From Fimenecus sp964540535 (GTDB lineage Bacteria > Bacillota > Clostridia > Oscillospirales > Acutalibacteraceae): a DNA stretch of 64,000 nt. The stretch lies in contig CAZIMO010000002.1 of NCBI GenBank assembly GCA_964540535.1, positions 1 to 64,000 of the forward strand, read 5' to 3'. A program made the translations under genes and the position numbers. Below are positions 1 through 7,712 of the stretch, piece by piece. How positions within the stretch are numbered: the first letter of the stretch is position 1; each line of letters opens with the position of its first letter. The notes below the pieces were generated by a model. That model was not told the DNA's origin. It did no database searches and saw nothing but the letters and a program-made list of their open reading frames with translations.

Positions 1-85
1 TATTAAAAACTCCTAAACTACAACAGAAAATGGTAATAAAAATTTACTACCATTTCCCGTAAAATCTTATTAAACTGTAATTAAA

Positions 86-1062
86 TTAAGCGATTGCTTC
101 ATATCCTTCGGGAATTGCAATACCGAGAGCCTCAGCTCTGTCTGCCATATACTTTTTAGTAAGGTTTTCAGCAGGTGTGTATTCAACTTCCATATCAGCA
201 GGATTCGCACCGTTTACAAGAATTTCATAAGCCATTTCGCCGGTCTTATAGCCGAGGTCATAATAGCTGATTGAAAGAGTAGCAATACCGCAGCCCTTGC
301 AAATTCCCTCTTCGCCTGCGATTACCGGAATCTTGGCCGGCTCAAGAATATTATTGATAGCCTCTGTGTTTTCAGCGGCTGTATTATCCGTAGGAATATA
401 AACTGCATCAAATTTTTCATTAACTATGGACTGAACAACAGCTATAATGTCGTTTGAGTCAACGAATGTTTTAACTGTAGCGGTTACGCCTGCTTTTGCA
501 AGTTCAGAAATTACGATGTCTGCCTGATATTTTGAGTTTTTCTCGGCTGAACAGTAAAGAACCGCAACATTTTTTGCTTCGGGAAGAAGTTCAGCAAACA
601 TAGCCGCCTGCTGATCAAGAGGAGCGAGGTCCGCAGTACCTGTAACATTGAAGCCTGTTTTACCTGTCCAGTTTTTCATACCGAGAGCAGTTGCATAGTC
701 TGTAATTGATGTAGCAACAACAGGGATTGTGTCCGTAGCCTCGGCAGCGGCTGCAAGAGAGTCAGTTGCGTTTGCCATAATGAGGTCTACATTATCCGAA
801 ACGAATTTTGATGAAATTGTTGTACAGTTTGTAGCTCGCCTGAAGCATTCTGCTCATCAAATTCAACCTTATCAGCGCCGAGCTTTGCAACAAGAGCATC
901 TTTAAAGCCCTTAGTAGCATCGTCAAGCGCAGGGTGCTGCATATATTGACAGATGCCGATACGGTAAACACTGCTTTCCTTCTTTTCCTTGCCGCAAGCC
1001 GCAAATGAAAGCATCAGAACAGCTGCAAGCAAAACAGCAATAATTTTCTTAACATTTTTCAT
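86..1062 (-). pseudogene. ABC transporter substrate-binding lipoprotein, frameshifted
   Basis: This gene would encode an extracytoplasmic substrate-binding lipoprotein of the TrpX/YtrP type (ABC_sub_bind family). Two reading frames together give one protein. The N-terminal part (787-1062) has a signal peptide with lipobox FAACG and the start of the first lobe. The C-terminal part (86-778) continues the fold without a gap. Near 826 one base is missing: restoring one A on the plus strand there joins the frames through QTCTTISSKFVSD and gives about 325 residues, the usual size. A good promoter lies upstream. Permease and ATPase genes would be expected left of the window. The break is either a real inactivating mutation or a sequencing error; all other codons look intact, so the lesion is recent or artefactual. 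Confidence 0.8.
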
Positions 1063-1096
1063 AAGTATTTTCTCCTTATTTTTATTTATATAGTAA

Positions 1097-1125
1097 ATAA
1101 TATCGCTTTAACGTGAAAAAGTCAA
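1097..1125 (-). promoter_or_regulatory. Sigma-A promoter of the substrate-binding protein gene
   Basis: The minus strand carries TTGACT (1120-1125) and TATTAT (1097-1102) with 17 bases between them, 35 bases upstream of the start codon. Confidence 0.65.
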
Positions 1126-1256
1126 CAAATTTTTAGTATTTTTTGTATACTTTTTTGTATCATTTTTATTTTTGTATTATTAAAGGGAATATTATTTCTT
1201 CATATGCCGTCTATATTGCCTTGCGTATCTACCTCGCCCGCACTCAAAATTTTTGT

Positions 1257-1480
1257 TCAGCTGTTCTCAAACTCTGAATAAAAATTCTGCTCCGGTTTCA
1301 AGCAAAGTGTCCGAACAACTGCATCAACAACTTCAAATTTTTCTGTATTAGGATTATATTTTAATACGCATTCCGCATTGCCGGCAAAATCAAAGTGTCC
1401 TGCAATGAATAATACTGTTTACAGATTATTTCAAACGCCTCACCGTAAAGACAGGAAAGATATGTTAGGTTTTCATTTTT
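1257..1480 (-). pseudogene. Decayed ORF remnant, function unknown
   Basis: Read leftward, the first frame (from 1480) gives coding-like sequence including NLTYLSCLYGEAFEIICKQY. After a frameshift near 1405-1420 a second frame continues with HFDFAGNAECVLKYNPNTEK and ends at a TGA (1257-1259). Neither half has a convincing start. The residue composition looks like real protein, so this is probably the tail of a degraded gene in the gap between the transporter gene and the tRNA. I do not recognise the family. Confidence 0.4.
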
Positions 1481-1607
1481 TCAAAGTTTTTGTTTTAGAA
1501 TTAGTATTTGTTTAAGAAATCACTACTTTTAACTAAATTTATTTCTCATACAATGGTTTTATCAAGACATAGAACCGCCCACTGTCTTTTTGTCTTTCTG
1601 AGCAAAA

Positions 1608-1653
1608 GAAAAAACCTCAATACATAACGAAAACCGTTATATATCAAGGTTTT
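1608..1653 (-). terminator. Rho-independent terminator after tRNA-Arg
   Basis: A 16-pair stem (arms around 1614-1630 and 1635-1651) with several G-T pairs is followed, leftward, by a run of six T. It sits directly downstream of the tRNA. Confidence 0.75.
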
Positions 1654-1657
1654 TCTT

Positions 1658-1734
1658 TGGCACGGCGTAAGGGATTCGAACCCCCGACCTTTTGGTTCGT
1701 AGCCAAACACTCTATCCAGCTGAGCTAACGCCGC
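1658..1734 (-). tRNA. tRNA-Arg(ACG)
   Basis: The minus strand folds into a full cloverleaf. The acceptor arms are GCGGCGT and ACGCCGT, the D-arm starts TAGCTCAG, the anticodon loop is CTACGAA with anticodon ACG, and the T-loop is TTCGAAT. The CCA end is encoded (1658-1660). The inosine-modified ACG anticodon reads CGU, CGC and CGA arginine codons. Confidence 0.95.
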
Positions 1735-1838
1735 ATACGGACTTTTTACCGCCCGAATATAATAACATTAAGACGGTAAAAAGTCAACAGTTTTTTTAAA
1801 ATTTTTAAAATGTTTTATACGCATTTACTATTATGCGG

Positions 1839-3059
1839 TTATTCAATTGGCTGTCTTTCTGCAGAATAGTTAATATCTATACTCTTTTTGAAAAGAAGAT
1901 AATCATACTGCGGTCGCCAGCTATCGCCTGCTTCAACATCTTTAAAAGCGTCTTCACTCAAAGCGACATTCATCACATTGACACCCATAAGTTTTTTATT
2001 TTCTTTATAGCATGTATCCCAAAATGCGTGGTGACCGATATGCGTTACGCTTGCAGGAATATACATATAAGAAAGATCCTGGCACTGTGTAAATGCGTCT
2101 GAACCGATATATTCAAGTCCGTTGGGCAATGAAAGATAAACCTCACCGAGAGCCTCATTAGAGGTATAGTGAGTATCTGTCACCTCACCTGCCGGAACAT
2201 ACGAATAGATATTTGCAAGCCTTGGAATTTCATAAAATCCGAAAGTTTCTATTGCGGTAACACCTTCAGGAATATAAACAGTTGTCATATTTGCATAGTT
2301 AAAGCAAAGCTCACCGACTGTTTTAACGCTTGACGGAATTACATATGTAAGAACATCTCTTTCATAAGCGGCAAAATTTTCGTCTTCAACCGAAGGCTCA
2401 ATTCTTGCACCGTTATTGTCGTACTTTGCATAGCCGTATTTTTCGGCAAGATAAGTATCACGGTCGGTTGGCACACAAATAATTTCTGTTTTATCCTTAT
2501 TGTAAAGCACTCCGTCAACATCGCAGTAATTGGGGTTGTTTTCATCAACCTCAATACGCTGAAGCGCCCAACAGGAATAGAATGATTTTCCGTCTATTTC
2601 AAGCACATCTGCGCCGATATTGATTACCTTAACCTTTTCGTCGCAGTTCAGCGCATATTCACGGATAGCTGTAACCGGCTTGGCGGTATCTTTTTTAAGA
2701 GTAAAATTAGTATGGACATCAGCATTGTTTTCATCGTAAATAATTTCAGTAACATAGTCAATATCAAGCTCGGTAATATAGCCTGTATTACTGAATTTGT
2801 CAAACTGATAGCCGTTTTCAAGCTCTTTGTATTCAAAAGTATCGCTGTTAACCGTGCGAACCGAGAAATACATTGAAAGCGAAACCGCAACAATAATAAC
2901 AAGTGCAAAAATAACTTTTTTAAGTCCGTAGTGCTTATACGGCTTGTTAATATGAGGCGCGGCAAGACCCTCGACTTGATATGTCCAGATTTCATCTTCG
3001 GGAATATCAAGAATAATAGGTTCATCTTGAGTGAGATTATTTACTTTCTTTTTACTCAT
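1839..3059 (-). CDS. Membrane-anchored BspA-type leucine-rich-repeat protein
   Basis: The 406-residue protein has a cytoplasmic N-terminus of about 45 residues, one membrane segment (about 48-66) and a large extracellular part. The outer part carries LRR_5/BspA-type repeats with the typical pattern of I-P-x-S-V-x-x-I-G followed by A-F (for example ITELD, LEYIGSDAFTQC, VTHIGHHAFWDTC). Such repeats usually mediate binding to proteins or surfaces; the ligand here is unknown. It starts 13 bases after the upstream transporter gene stops, behind a GGAGGTG ribosome binding site, so the two form an operon. Function in transport or sensing is possible but not shown. Confidence 0.7.
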   Translation of the reverse strand: MSKKKVNNLTQDEPIILDIPEDEIWTYQVEGLAAPHINKPYKHYGLKKVIFALVIIVAVSLSMYFSVRTVNSDTFEYKELENGYQFDKFSNTGYITELDIDYVTEIIYDENNADVHTNFTLKKDTAKPVTAIREYALNCDEKVKVINIGADVLEIDGKSFYSCWALQRIEVDENNPNYCDVDGVLYNKDKTEIICVPTDRDTYLAEKYGYAKYDNNGARIEPSVEDENFAAYERDVLTYVIPSSVKTVGELCFNYANMTTVYIPEGVTAIETFGFYEIPRLANIYSYVPAGEVTDTHYTSNEALGEVYLSLPNGLEYIGSDAFTQCQDLSYMYIPASVTHIGHHAFWDTCYKENKKLMGVNVMNVALSEDAFKDVEAGDSWRPQYDYLLFKKSIDINYSAERQPIE

Positions 3060-3072
3060 ACCTTCACCTCCA

Positions 3073-4824
3073 TTATCCCTTAAAGCTGCCGGCAGTTGAT
3101 TTGCCTGCCTCGGCTGCTTGCTTTGCTGTTACTTCTGCACGGCGTTTGAGAACTTCCATAACCATATTCTGCTTTTTGCTGTCGTAATCCCAGAAGAGAT
3201 AAGGAATTGTCATAAGGAAGTAACCGATAACATCGACTATAATCGGGATGACAATAATATATCTTCTCGAGTCGTCAATAAAGAGAACATCCCAGTTACT
3301 GTTAAAACCGTATCTTAAAAGCAAAAGCGGAATAAGAAGACCTACAAAAGATGTAATCGGACCTGTGAACCAACCGAAAACACCTGCAAAGCTTTCAAGG
3401 CGCTCGCCCGATAAGTACATCTGATAGTCGCCGATACGGACATTCATATCATGACCTGCTGTTGTAGGAACAGTCTTTGTCATTTCTAAGAAGAACATAA
3501 CAATTACGCAGATTGTACCGCAAAGGGTCAGATTATCATGACAGAACCACATAGCCGTTGCAATTATTGAATAGCCTATTCCTCGGCTCAACTGATAGAA
3601 AATCATAATCTGTTTGTATGAAAATCTCTTGAGGAAATAAGGCGATAATAAATCGGGCGGAGTTCCTGCAAATGATATAAGTGCAACAAGCAAACTGTAA
3701 GGCAGACCGCTTAAACGGAATGTATAAAAATAAACAATCGTGACAAACGGAAGCATACCGTTGCCGAGTGAATCGATAAGACCAACTATAGTATTGATAA
3801 GCAAATATTTGTTTTTAAGAACACCGAACATACCGTCCCAGAACTTGATATTAACCTTTTCTTCGATTGGAGGCTGGGGAATTCTTTCTTTAATTCTGCC
3901 TGCAAGTAACATTGTAAAGCCTGCGGAAATAATAAATGTTATCGGAATAACATAACGATACATATTGATATCTGCCCACTCGTAGCGGAGAGCGCCGATA
4001 ATAGCAGGAAGAATAATTGCAAGAATTGAGTTGAAAATGTGAGAAATCTTTACAGGATAACTGCGGACAAGAATTCTCTCCTGCAAATTGGGACTGATGC
4101 TCTTTGTACAGGTTTCGAGAACCGTGTCAAAGCCGAATACATTATATGTAGCAAAGAGCAGGTTTGCGACCCAAACACGGGTTGCAACATCTGCAATTTC
4201 ATAAACAGGAAGCCAGCCGATAAGAATAACCATTATGCACTTAGGCACAACATCGCAGTAAAGCGAATATTTATATCTGCCGAACTTAGGTACAAGTTTT
4301 TTACGCCAAAAGATGTTACGGGCGCCAACCCAGCCTGTATAGAGAAAGTGCGTACCGAACGTTTTAAAGCACGCCGTAGCATTCATACCCTCAAGACCAT
4401 TTAGGGTGGTTATAAACTTACTTGTTGGGTCAAACAGATGCGAATAGTCAAATACAATGGTTGATATGCCGAAAATCATCATAGCGACATACACAAAGTA
4501 CAAAGACCGTTCCGCTTTTTTCTTTAAGAAGCCCAAATTGTCACAAACATACCACCACATAAGAGCTGAAATATAGCCGAGAGGCATATTCAGAATACCG
4601 ATGACCGAGAATGTGAGATAGGGCAGATTGTAGTGGTGCATAATGAGGAAACAGCTTGTTGCAAAGCCAATATACTCAAGCACCTTTTGACCTGTATAGT
4701 TAGCGCCGACTCCGATAATTACATCCTTATATTCTTTATAAGGAACATATTTACCCTCTGCCGGAGTGTTCCAATGAGTTTTGATTTCAGTACCGAATGA
4801 TTTTACCTTATCAAGTACACTCAT
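3073..4824 (-). CDS. MFS-type membrane transporter
   Basis: This protein of about 583 residues has roughly twelve hydrophobic segments, with a central cytoplasmic loop (IKERIPQPPIEEKVNIKFWD) that splits it into two halves, as in the major facilitator superfamily and most like the GPH/MFS_2 group. The substrate cannot be read from the sequence. An ATG at 4887 would add 21 residues, but the ATG at 4824 has a GGGAGAG ribosome binding site and gives a natural N-terminus (MSVLDKVKSFG). The C-terminus is a charged helix. It is the first gene of a two-gene operon with the LRR protein and has its own promoter. Confidence 0.65.
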   Translation of the reverse strand: MSVLDKVKSFGTEIKTHWNTPAEGKYVPYKEYKDVIIGVGANYTGQKVLEYIGFATSCFLIMHHYNLPYLTFSVIGILNMPLGYISALMWWYVCDNLGFLKKKAERSLYFVYVAMMIFGISTIVFDYSHLFDPTSKFITTLNGLEGMNATACFKTFGTHFLYTGWVGARNIFWRKKLVPKFGRYKYSLYCDVVPKCIMVILIGWLPVYEIADVATRVWVANLLFATYNVFGFDTVLETCTKSISPNLQERILVRSYPVKISHIFNSILAIILPAIIGALRYEWADINMYRYVIPITFIISAGFTMLLAGRIKERIPQPPIEEKVNIKFWDGMFGVLKNKYLLINTIVGLIDSLGNGMLPFVTIVYFYTFRLSGLPYSLLVALISFAGTPPDLLSPYFLKRFSYKQIMIFYQLSRGIGYSIIATAMWFCHDNLTLCGTICVIVMFFLEMTKTVPTTAGHDMNVRIGDYQMYLSGERLESFAGVFGWFTGPITSFVGLLIPLLLLRYGFNSNWDVLFIDDSRRYIIVIPIIVDVIGYFLMTIPYLFWDYDSKKQNMVMEVLKRRAEVTAKQAAEAGKSTAGSFKG

Positions 4825-4858
4825 TTTTTTCACTCTCCCTTTCCAATATATTAAATTT

Positions 4859-4887
4859 ATTTTAGCACAAATAACAATAATAAACAA
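4859..4887 (-). promoter_or_regulatory. Promoter of the transporter/LRR operon
   Basis: TTGTTT (4882-4887) and TAAAAT (4859-4864) are spaced by 17 bases on the minus strand. The match lies inside the longer ORF reading, which supports the shorter start at 4824. Confidence 0.5.
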
Positions 4888-4927
4888 TGAAAATTAAATT
4901 TTTCACATAGATTTGTAATGTTTACAC

Positions 4928-4965
4928 AAAAAAATGGATTGTTCATTATGCAACAATCCATTTTT
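4928..4965 (-). terminator. Terminator of the mntP-HAD operon
   Basis: A perfect 12-base-pair stem (4932-4943 with 4952-4963) and an 8-base loop are followed leftward by a run of seven T. A short T run on the other side makes it possibly bidirectional. Confidence 0.8.
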
Positions 4966-4970
4966 CGTGT

Positions 4971-5660
4971 TCATATATTCAACATTTTAATAATCTCGGA
5001 AATATCTCTTATTTCGAAATCGGTTTTTATGCCATAATCATTTTTTAAGCCGTGCGGATTGTACCAACAGCACAGAATATCGGCATTGTTTCCGCCCTGC
5101 ATATCGCTTGTGAGTGAATCGCCGACAATCATTACTTCGCCGTTATTAAATTCACCTATTTCTTTTTGAACAGCATCAAAAAATTCAACAGATGGCTTTT
5201 CAAAGCCAATTTTGTCTGAAATAAATACACCATCGAAAACATCAATAAGTCCCGACTGTTTAAGCTTTCGGCTTTGGGCAACAACCGTGCCGTTTGTGAC
5301 GGCGTATTGGCGAACCCTGCCTTTGAGTACCGAAACGGTTTCAAAGGCGTTATCGCAAAAGAATGCATTATCACCCAAACGCTGTTGATATTCGTCATTC
5401 AGCTCATCAATACGGTTAAAGCTTATACCCTCTGTGTCAAAAAACTCAACAAAGCGGTCATAAAGCACCTGCGGTTTTGTAAGCTCGCCCCGTTCAAGCC
5501 GTTCCCAATATTTACGGTTAATGGCAGAATATCTTTTCAGCATTTCGTCGGTACATTCGCCCAAACCGAATATTTCAAAGCATTTGCGTATGCCGTAAGC
5601 CTCGCTTTTTGTGAAATCGAGCAAAGTTCCGTCAATATCCCACAGCAGTGTTTCAATCAT
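4971..5660 (-). CDS. YjjG-family HAD phosphatase (noncanonical 5'-nucleotidase)
   Basis: This 229-residue haloacid-dehalogenase hydrolase carries motif I WDIDGT (D8, D10), an alpha-helical cap, motif III lysine in FEKPS and motif IV VGDSLTSDMQGG. The whole layout matches YjjG/YfnB, which hydrolyse nucleoside monophosphates and help remove non-canonical nucleotides. The ATG at 5660 overlaps the end of mntP and has GGTGG five bases upstream; a GTG at 5669 is possible but less likely. It forms a two-gene operon with mntP, and its stop is followed at once by a terminator. Family is clear; exact substrate is inferred. Confidence 0.8.
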   Translation of the reverse strand: MIETLLWDIDGTLLDFTKSEAYGIRKCFEIFGLGECTDEMLKRYSAINRKYWERLERGELTKPQVLYDRFVEFFDTEGISFNRIDELNDEYQQRLGDNAFFCDNAFETVSVLKGRVRQYAVTNGTVVAQSRKLKQSGLIDVFDGVFISDKIGFEKPSVEFFDAVQKEIGEFNNGEVMIVGDSLTSDMQGGNNADILCCWYNPHGLKNDYGIKTDFEIRDISEIIKMLNI

Positions 5661-5661
5661 A

Positions 5662-6237
5662 TTAGCCACCGATTATTTCAAGGCCCTCTAAAAGGAATTT
5701 TACACCCATAAGAACCAACACCAAGCCGCCTGCAAACTCAGCTTTACTTTTATATGCGGCGCCGAATTTATGACCTATGAAAACACCTATTGCCGAGAGC
5801 AGAGCGGTAATTATGCCGATAAGCGCAACTGCCGCAAAGACTTCATTCTGACTGTATGTAAGAGCAAAGGCAACACCCACAGCCAAAGCGTCAATACTTG
5901 TTGCGATTGCCAATACCGTAAGCTCCTTTAAATCAAGCTTGCTTTCACACACAGCGTATTCATCATCTTCGTGTTTAAAGGATTCCCAAATCATTTTACC
6001 GCCGATTACAGCAAGCAGAATAAATGCCACCCAATGGTCAACAGAAGTAATAAAATGAGCAAAGCGTGAGCCGATAAACCAACCGATTAGTGGCATAAAC
6101 GCTTGAAATCCGCCAAAAAACAGCGCAATAAGTGCGGTTTGCTTAATATCCAATTTTCGCATACAAAGACCCTTGCACAGGGCAACCGCAAAAGCGTCCA
6201 TTGAAAGACCCACTGCAATAATTACTAACTCAATCAT
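5662..6237 (-). CDS. mntP: MntP manganese efflux pump
   Basis: This 191-residue membrane protein has six hydrophobic segments in two repeated halves. Each half carries the conserved acidic motif of the MntP family: SMDAFAVAL near residue 12 and SIDALAVGV near residue 117. MntP exports Mn2+ and protects against manganese toxicity. The ribosome binding site TAAGGAG coincides with the end of a dispersed repeat. I looked for a yybP-ykoY manganese riboswitch upstream and saw none of its conserved loops. Promoter not identified with confidence. Confidence 0.92.
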   Translation of the reverse strand: MIELVIIAVGLSMDAFAVALCKGLCMRKLDIKQTALIALFFGGFQAFMPLIGWFIGSRFAHFITSVDHWVAFILLAVIGGKMIWESFKHEDDEYAVCESKLDLKELTVLAIATSIDALAVGVAFALTYSQNEVFAAVALIGIITALLSAIGVFIGHKFGAAYKSKAEFAGGLVLVLMGVKFLLEGLEIIGG

Positions 6238-6245
6238 AAATATCT

Positions 6246-6390
6246 CCTTAAGCGAAACCGATACGGTTTAAAGCATCATATTCTACCTTACACTGCGTTA
6301 AAACTCTCGTCATACTGACGCCCGTCAATGCTGAAAAAGTGAAAAGTCGCCTTAATTGGGGTTTTCGGCATATTGCGTTTAACTCCCGTC
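6246..6390 (-). repeat. Dispersed intergenic repeat, copy A
   Basis: On the minus strand this stretch matches the element at 23047-23326 over its ends and core. Shared blocks include CAATATGCCGAAAA, GACTTTTCACTTTTTCA, GAGAGTTTTAACGCAGTG and TTTAAACC. It lacks the roughly 105-base internal insertion of copy B. It fills the space between the spo0A terminator and mntP, and its end provides the mntP ribosome binding site. Confidence 0.65.
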
Positions 6391-6396
6391 AACATA

Positions 6397-6431
6397 TAAA
6401 AAAGGCTGTTACATTTATATGCACAGCCTCT
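6397..6431 (-). terminator. Terminator of spo0A
   Basis: An AGGCTGT stem (6404-6410 with 6423-6429, extendable) is followed leftward by a T-rich tail on the minus strand, 60-90 bases after the spo0A stop. Confidence 0.7.
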
Positions 6432-6493
6432 TGTATTCTGCACTATTCTATGAATGATACCACTTTAAATATGTATTGTCAAGGAATAGCGGA

Positions 6494-7252
6494 TTATGAA
6501 ATTTTCATTCGCAGCCGAAGCTTATTGCTTATCATTGCAATAAATTCGGAATTTGTGGGCTTTCCACGTGAATTCTGTATGGTGTAGCCGAAATAAGAGG
6601 ACAGCACATCTACATCTCCTCTGTCCCAAGCAACCTCAATTGCGTGGCGGATTGCTCTTTCAACTCTTGAAGAGGTTGTTGAATATGTTTTGGCAACCGT
6701 GGGATAAAGCACCTTTGTGACGGAACTCATCATTTCACGGTCGTTGATTGACAAAACGATTGCTTCACGCAGGTACTGATAACCTTTTATATGGGCAGGA
6801 ACACCGATTTGGTGCATAATCTCGCTTACAGTCATTTGCAAATCGGTATCATTTTTTACAATCTCGCCTGTTTTGACTGCAGTTCCGCCTGTAAACTGAC
6901 CTATTCGCTGCGCAAGCATTGCAATGTCAAAGGGTTTAAGGAAGTAATAATCTGCCCCCGCAGACAAAACTTCCTGCTCAAAAATAGGATTATCCGTTCC
7001 TGACATTACCATTATTAGCGGTTTCTTTTCTTTCTCGTTTAATCCGTTAATTACACCCAATGCATCAGTTCCTGCCATAAAAGCGTCAATAACCAGCACA
7101 TCAAAATCTGTATTTTCAAGCTTTGCAAGTATTGCCTTGCCGTCTTTTTGCACAAGGTACACATCATATCCGTATGTTCTTAACACATTTGCGCAGTTCT
7201 TGCCGAACTCGCTCCCCTCACCCGACAGTAAAATCTTCAGATTGTTTGCCAT
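6494..7252 (-). CDS. spo0A: Spo0A, sporulation master response regulator
   Basis: The 252-residue protein has a receiver domain (about 1-120) with phosphoacceptor D56 (VIDAF), S84 and K106, and the Spo0A-specific DNA-binding domain (about 140-250). That domain includes HIKGYQYLREAI, SSRVERAIRHAIEVAWDRG and KPTNSEFIAMI, close to the Spo0A consensus. Phosphorylated Spo0A binds TGTCGAA boxes and starts sporulation. One oddity is seen: the paired acidic residues that bind Mg2+ at the start of the receiver (DD in Bacillus) read G11-E12 here. The usual upstream neighbour spoIVB is absent; the next gene upstream is an unrelated efflux permease. A promoter, a palindrome and a 0A box lie upstream. Confidence 0.95.
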   Translation of the reverse strand: MANNLKILLSGEGSEFGKNCANVLRTYGYDVYLVQKDGKAILAKLENTDFDVLVIDAFMAGTDALGVINGLNEKEKKPLIMVMSGTDNPIFEQEVLSAGADYYFLKPFDIAMLAQRIGQFTGGTAVKTGEIVKNDTDLQMTVSEIMHQIGVPAHIKGYQYLREAIVLSINDREMMSSVTKVLYPTVAKTYSTTSSRVERAIRHAIEVAWDRGDVDVLSSYFGYTIQNSRGKPTNSEFIAMISNKLRLRMKIS

Positions 7253-7304
7253 TTCTTTTGCCTCCGTTTTAGTTTTTAGTACATCTGATTGATTTGTCTA
7301 CCAT

Positions 7305-7333
7305 ATATTACCATATTTGGTAATTTTTGGCAA
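7305..7333 (-). promoter_or_regulatory. spo0A promoter with internal palindrome
   Basis: The minus strand has TTGCCA (7328-7333) and TAATAT (7305-7310) spaced by 17 bases. A perfect palindrome with arms ATTACCA and TGGTAAT (7307-7324) fills the spacer and overlaps the -10 box, which suggests an operator for an unknown regulator. Confidence 0.55.
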
Positions 7334-7362
7334 TTACTTTTTTAAAATTTTCTTAAAAACTT

Positions 7363-7378
7363 TTCGACAAAAGTCGAA
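7363..7378 (-). promoter_or_regulatory. Spo0A box (0A box) upstream of spo0A
   Basis: A perfect TGTCGAA reads on the minus strand at 7363-7369, with an inverted 6-of-7 partner at 7372-7378. It lies 30 bases upstream of the spo0A -35 box, so autoregulation by Spo0A~P is likely. Confidence 0.6.
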
Positions 7379-7651
7379 CTCTAATATAATGTGAAATAAT
7401 TTGTTTATCGCGGTATAAATTTTGGCGGAAGAAAATAAAATCCTGCAAAAAAACGACAAAAACGGAAAGAAATATTCAGTTGAATTTTGACTATACTTTA
7501 AATTATTCGGTTTGTTTTTAACCTTGATTTGAACTTTGAAATTGTTGAAAACTCTGTTGAAAATGTTTAAAACTCGCGTTTCCAAGGGATTTCAGCGATT
7601 TGAAAAGGATAATTTCGTAAAGTAAATTACTTTACAGAAGAAATTTTCAGT
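7379..7651. other. AT-rich intergenic stretch without a gene
   Basis: This space between the spo0A control region and the efflux permease terminator has long A and T runs. A reading frame of about 80 codons exists here but has no ribosome binding site or recognisable motif. I see no RNA motif. Confidence 0.5.
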
Positions 7652-7688
7652 AAAAAAAATGATGTATATACAAAATGTATATACATCA
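7652..7688 (-). terminator. Terminator of the efflux operon
   Basis: Perfect arms GATGTATATAC (7661-7671) and GTATATACATC (7677-7687) are followed leftward by a run of eight T on the minus strand, 25 bases after the permease stop. Confidence 0.8.
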
Positions 7689-7712
7689 CATTTTTGAATG
7701 AAATTATTCAAA

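Noticed and set aside
6238..6400. A yybP-ykoY manganese riboswitch before mntP
   Set aside because: None of the conserved loop sequences are seen; the region is instead explained by the dispersed repeat.
7334..7585. An 83-codon minus-strand ORF upstream of spo0A
   Set aside because: No ribosome binding site, low-complexity AT-rich composition, and it overlaps the 0A box.
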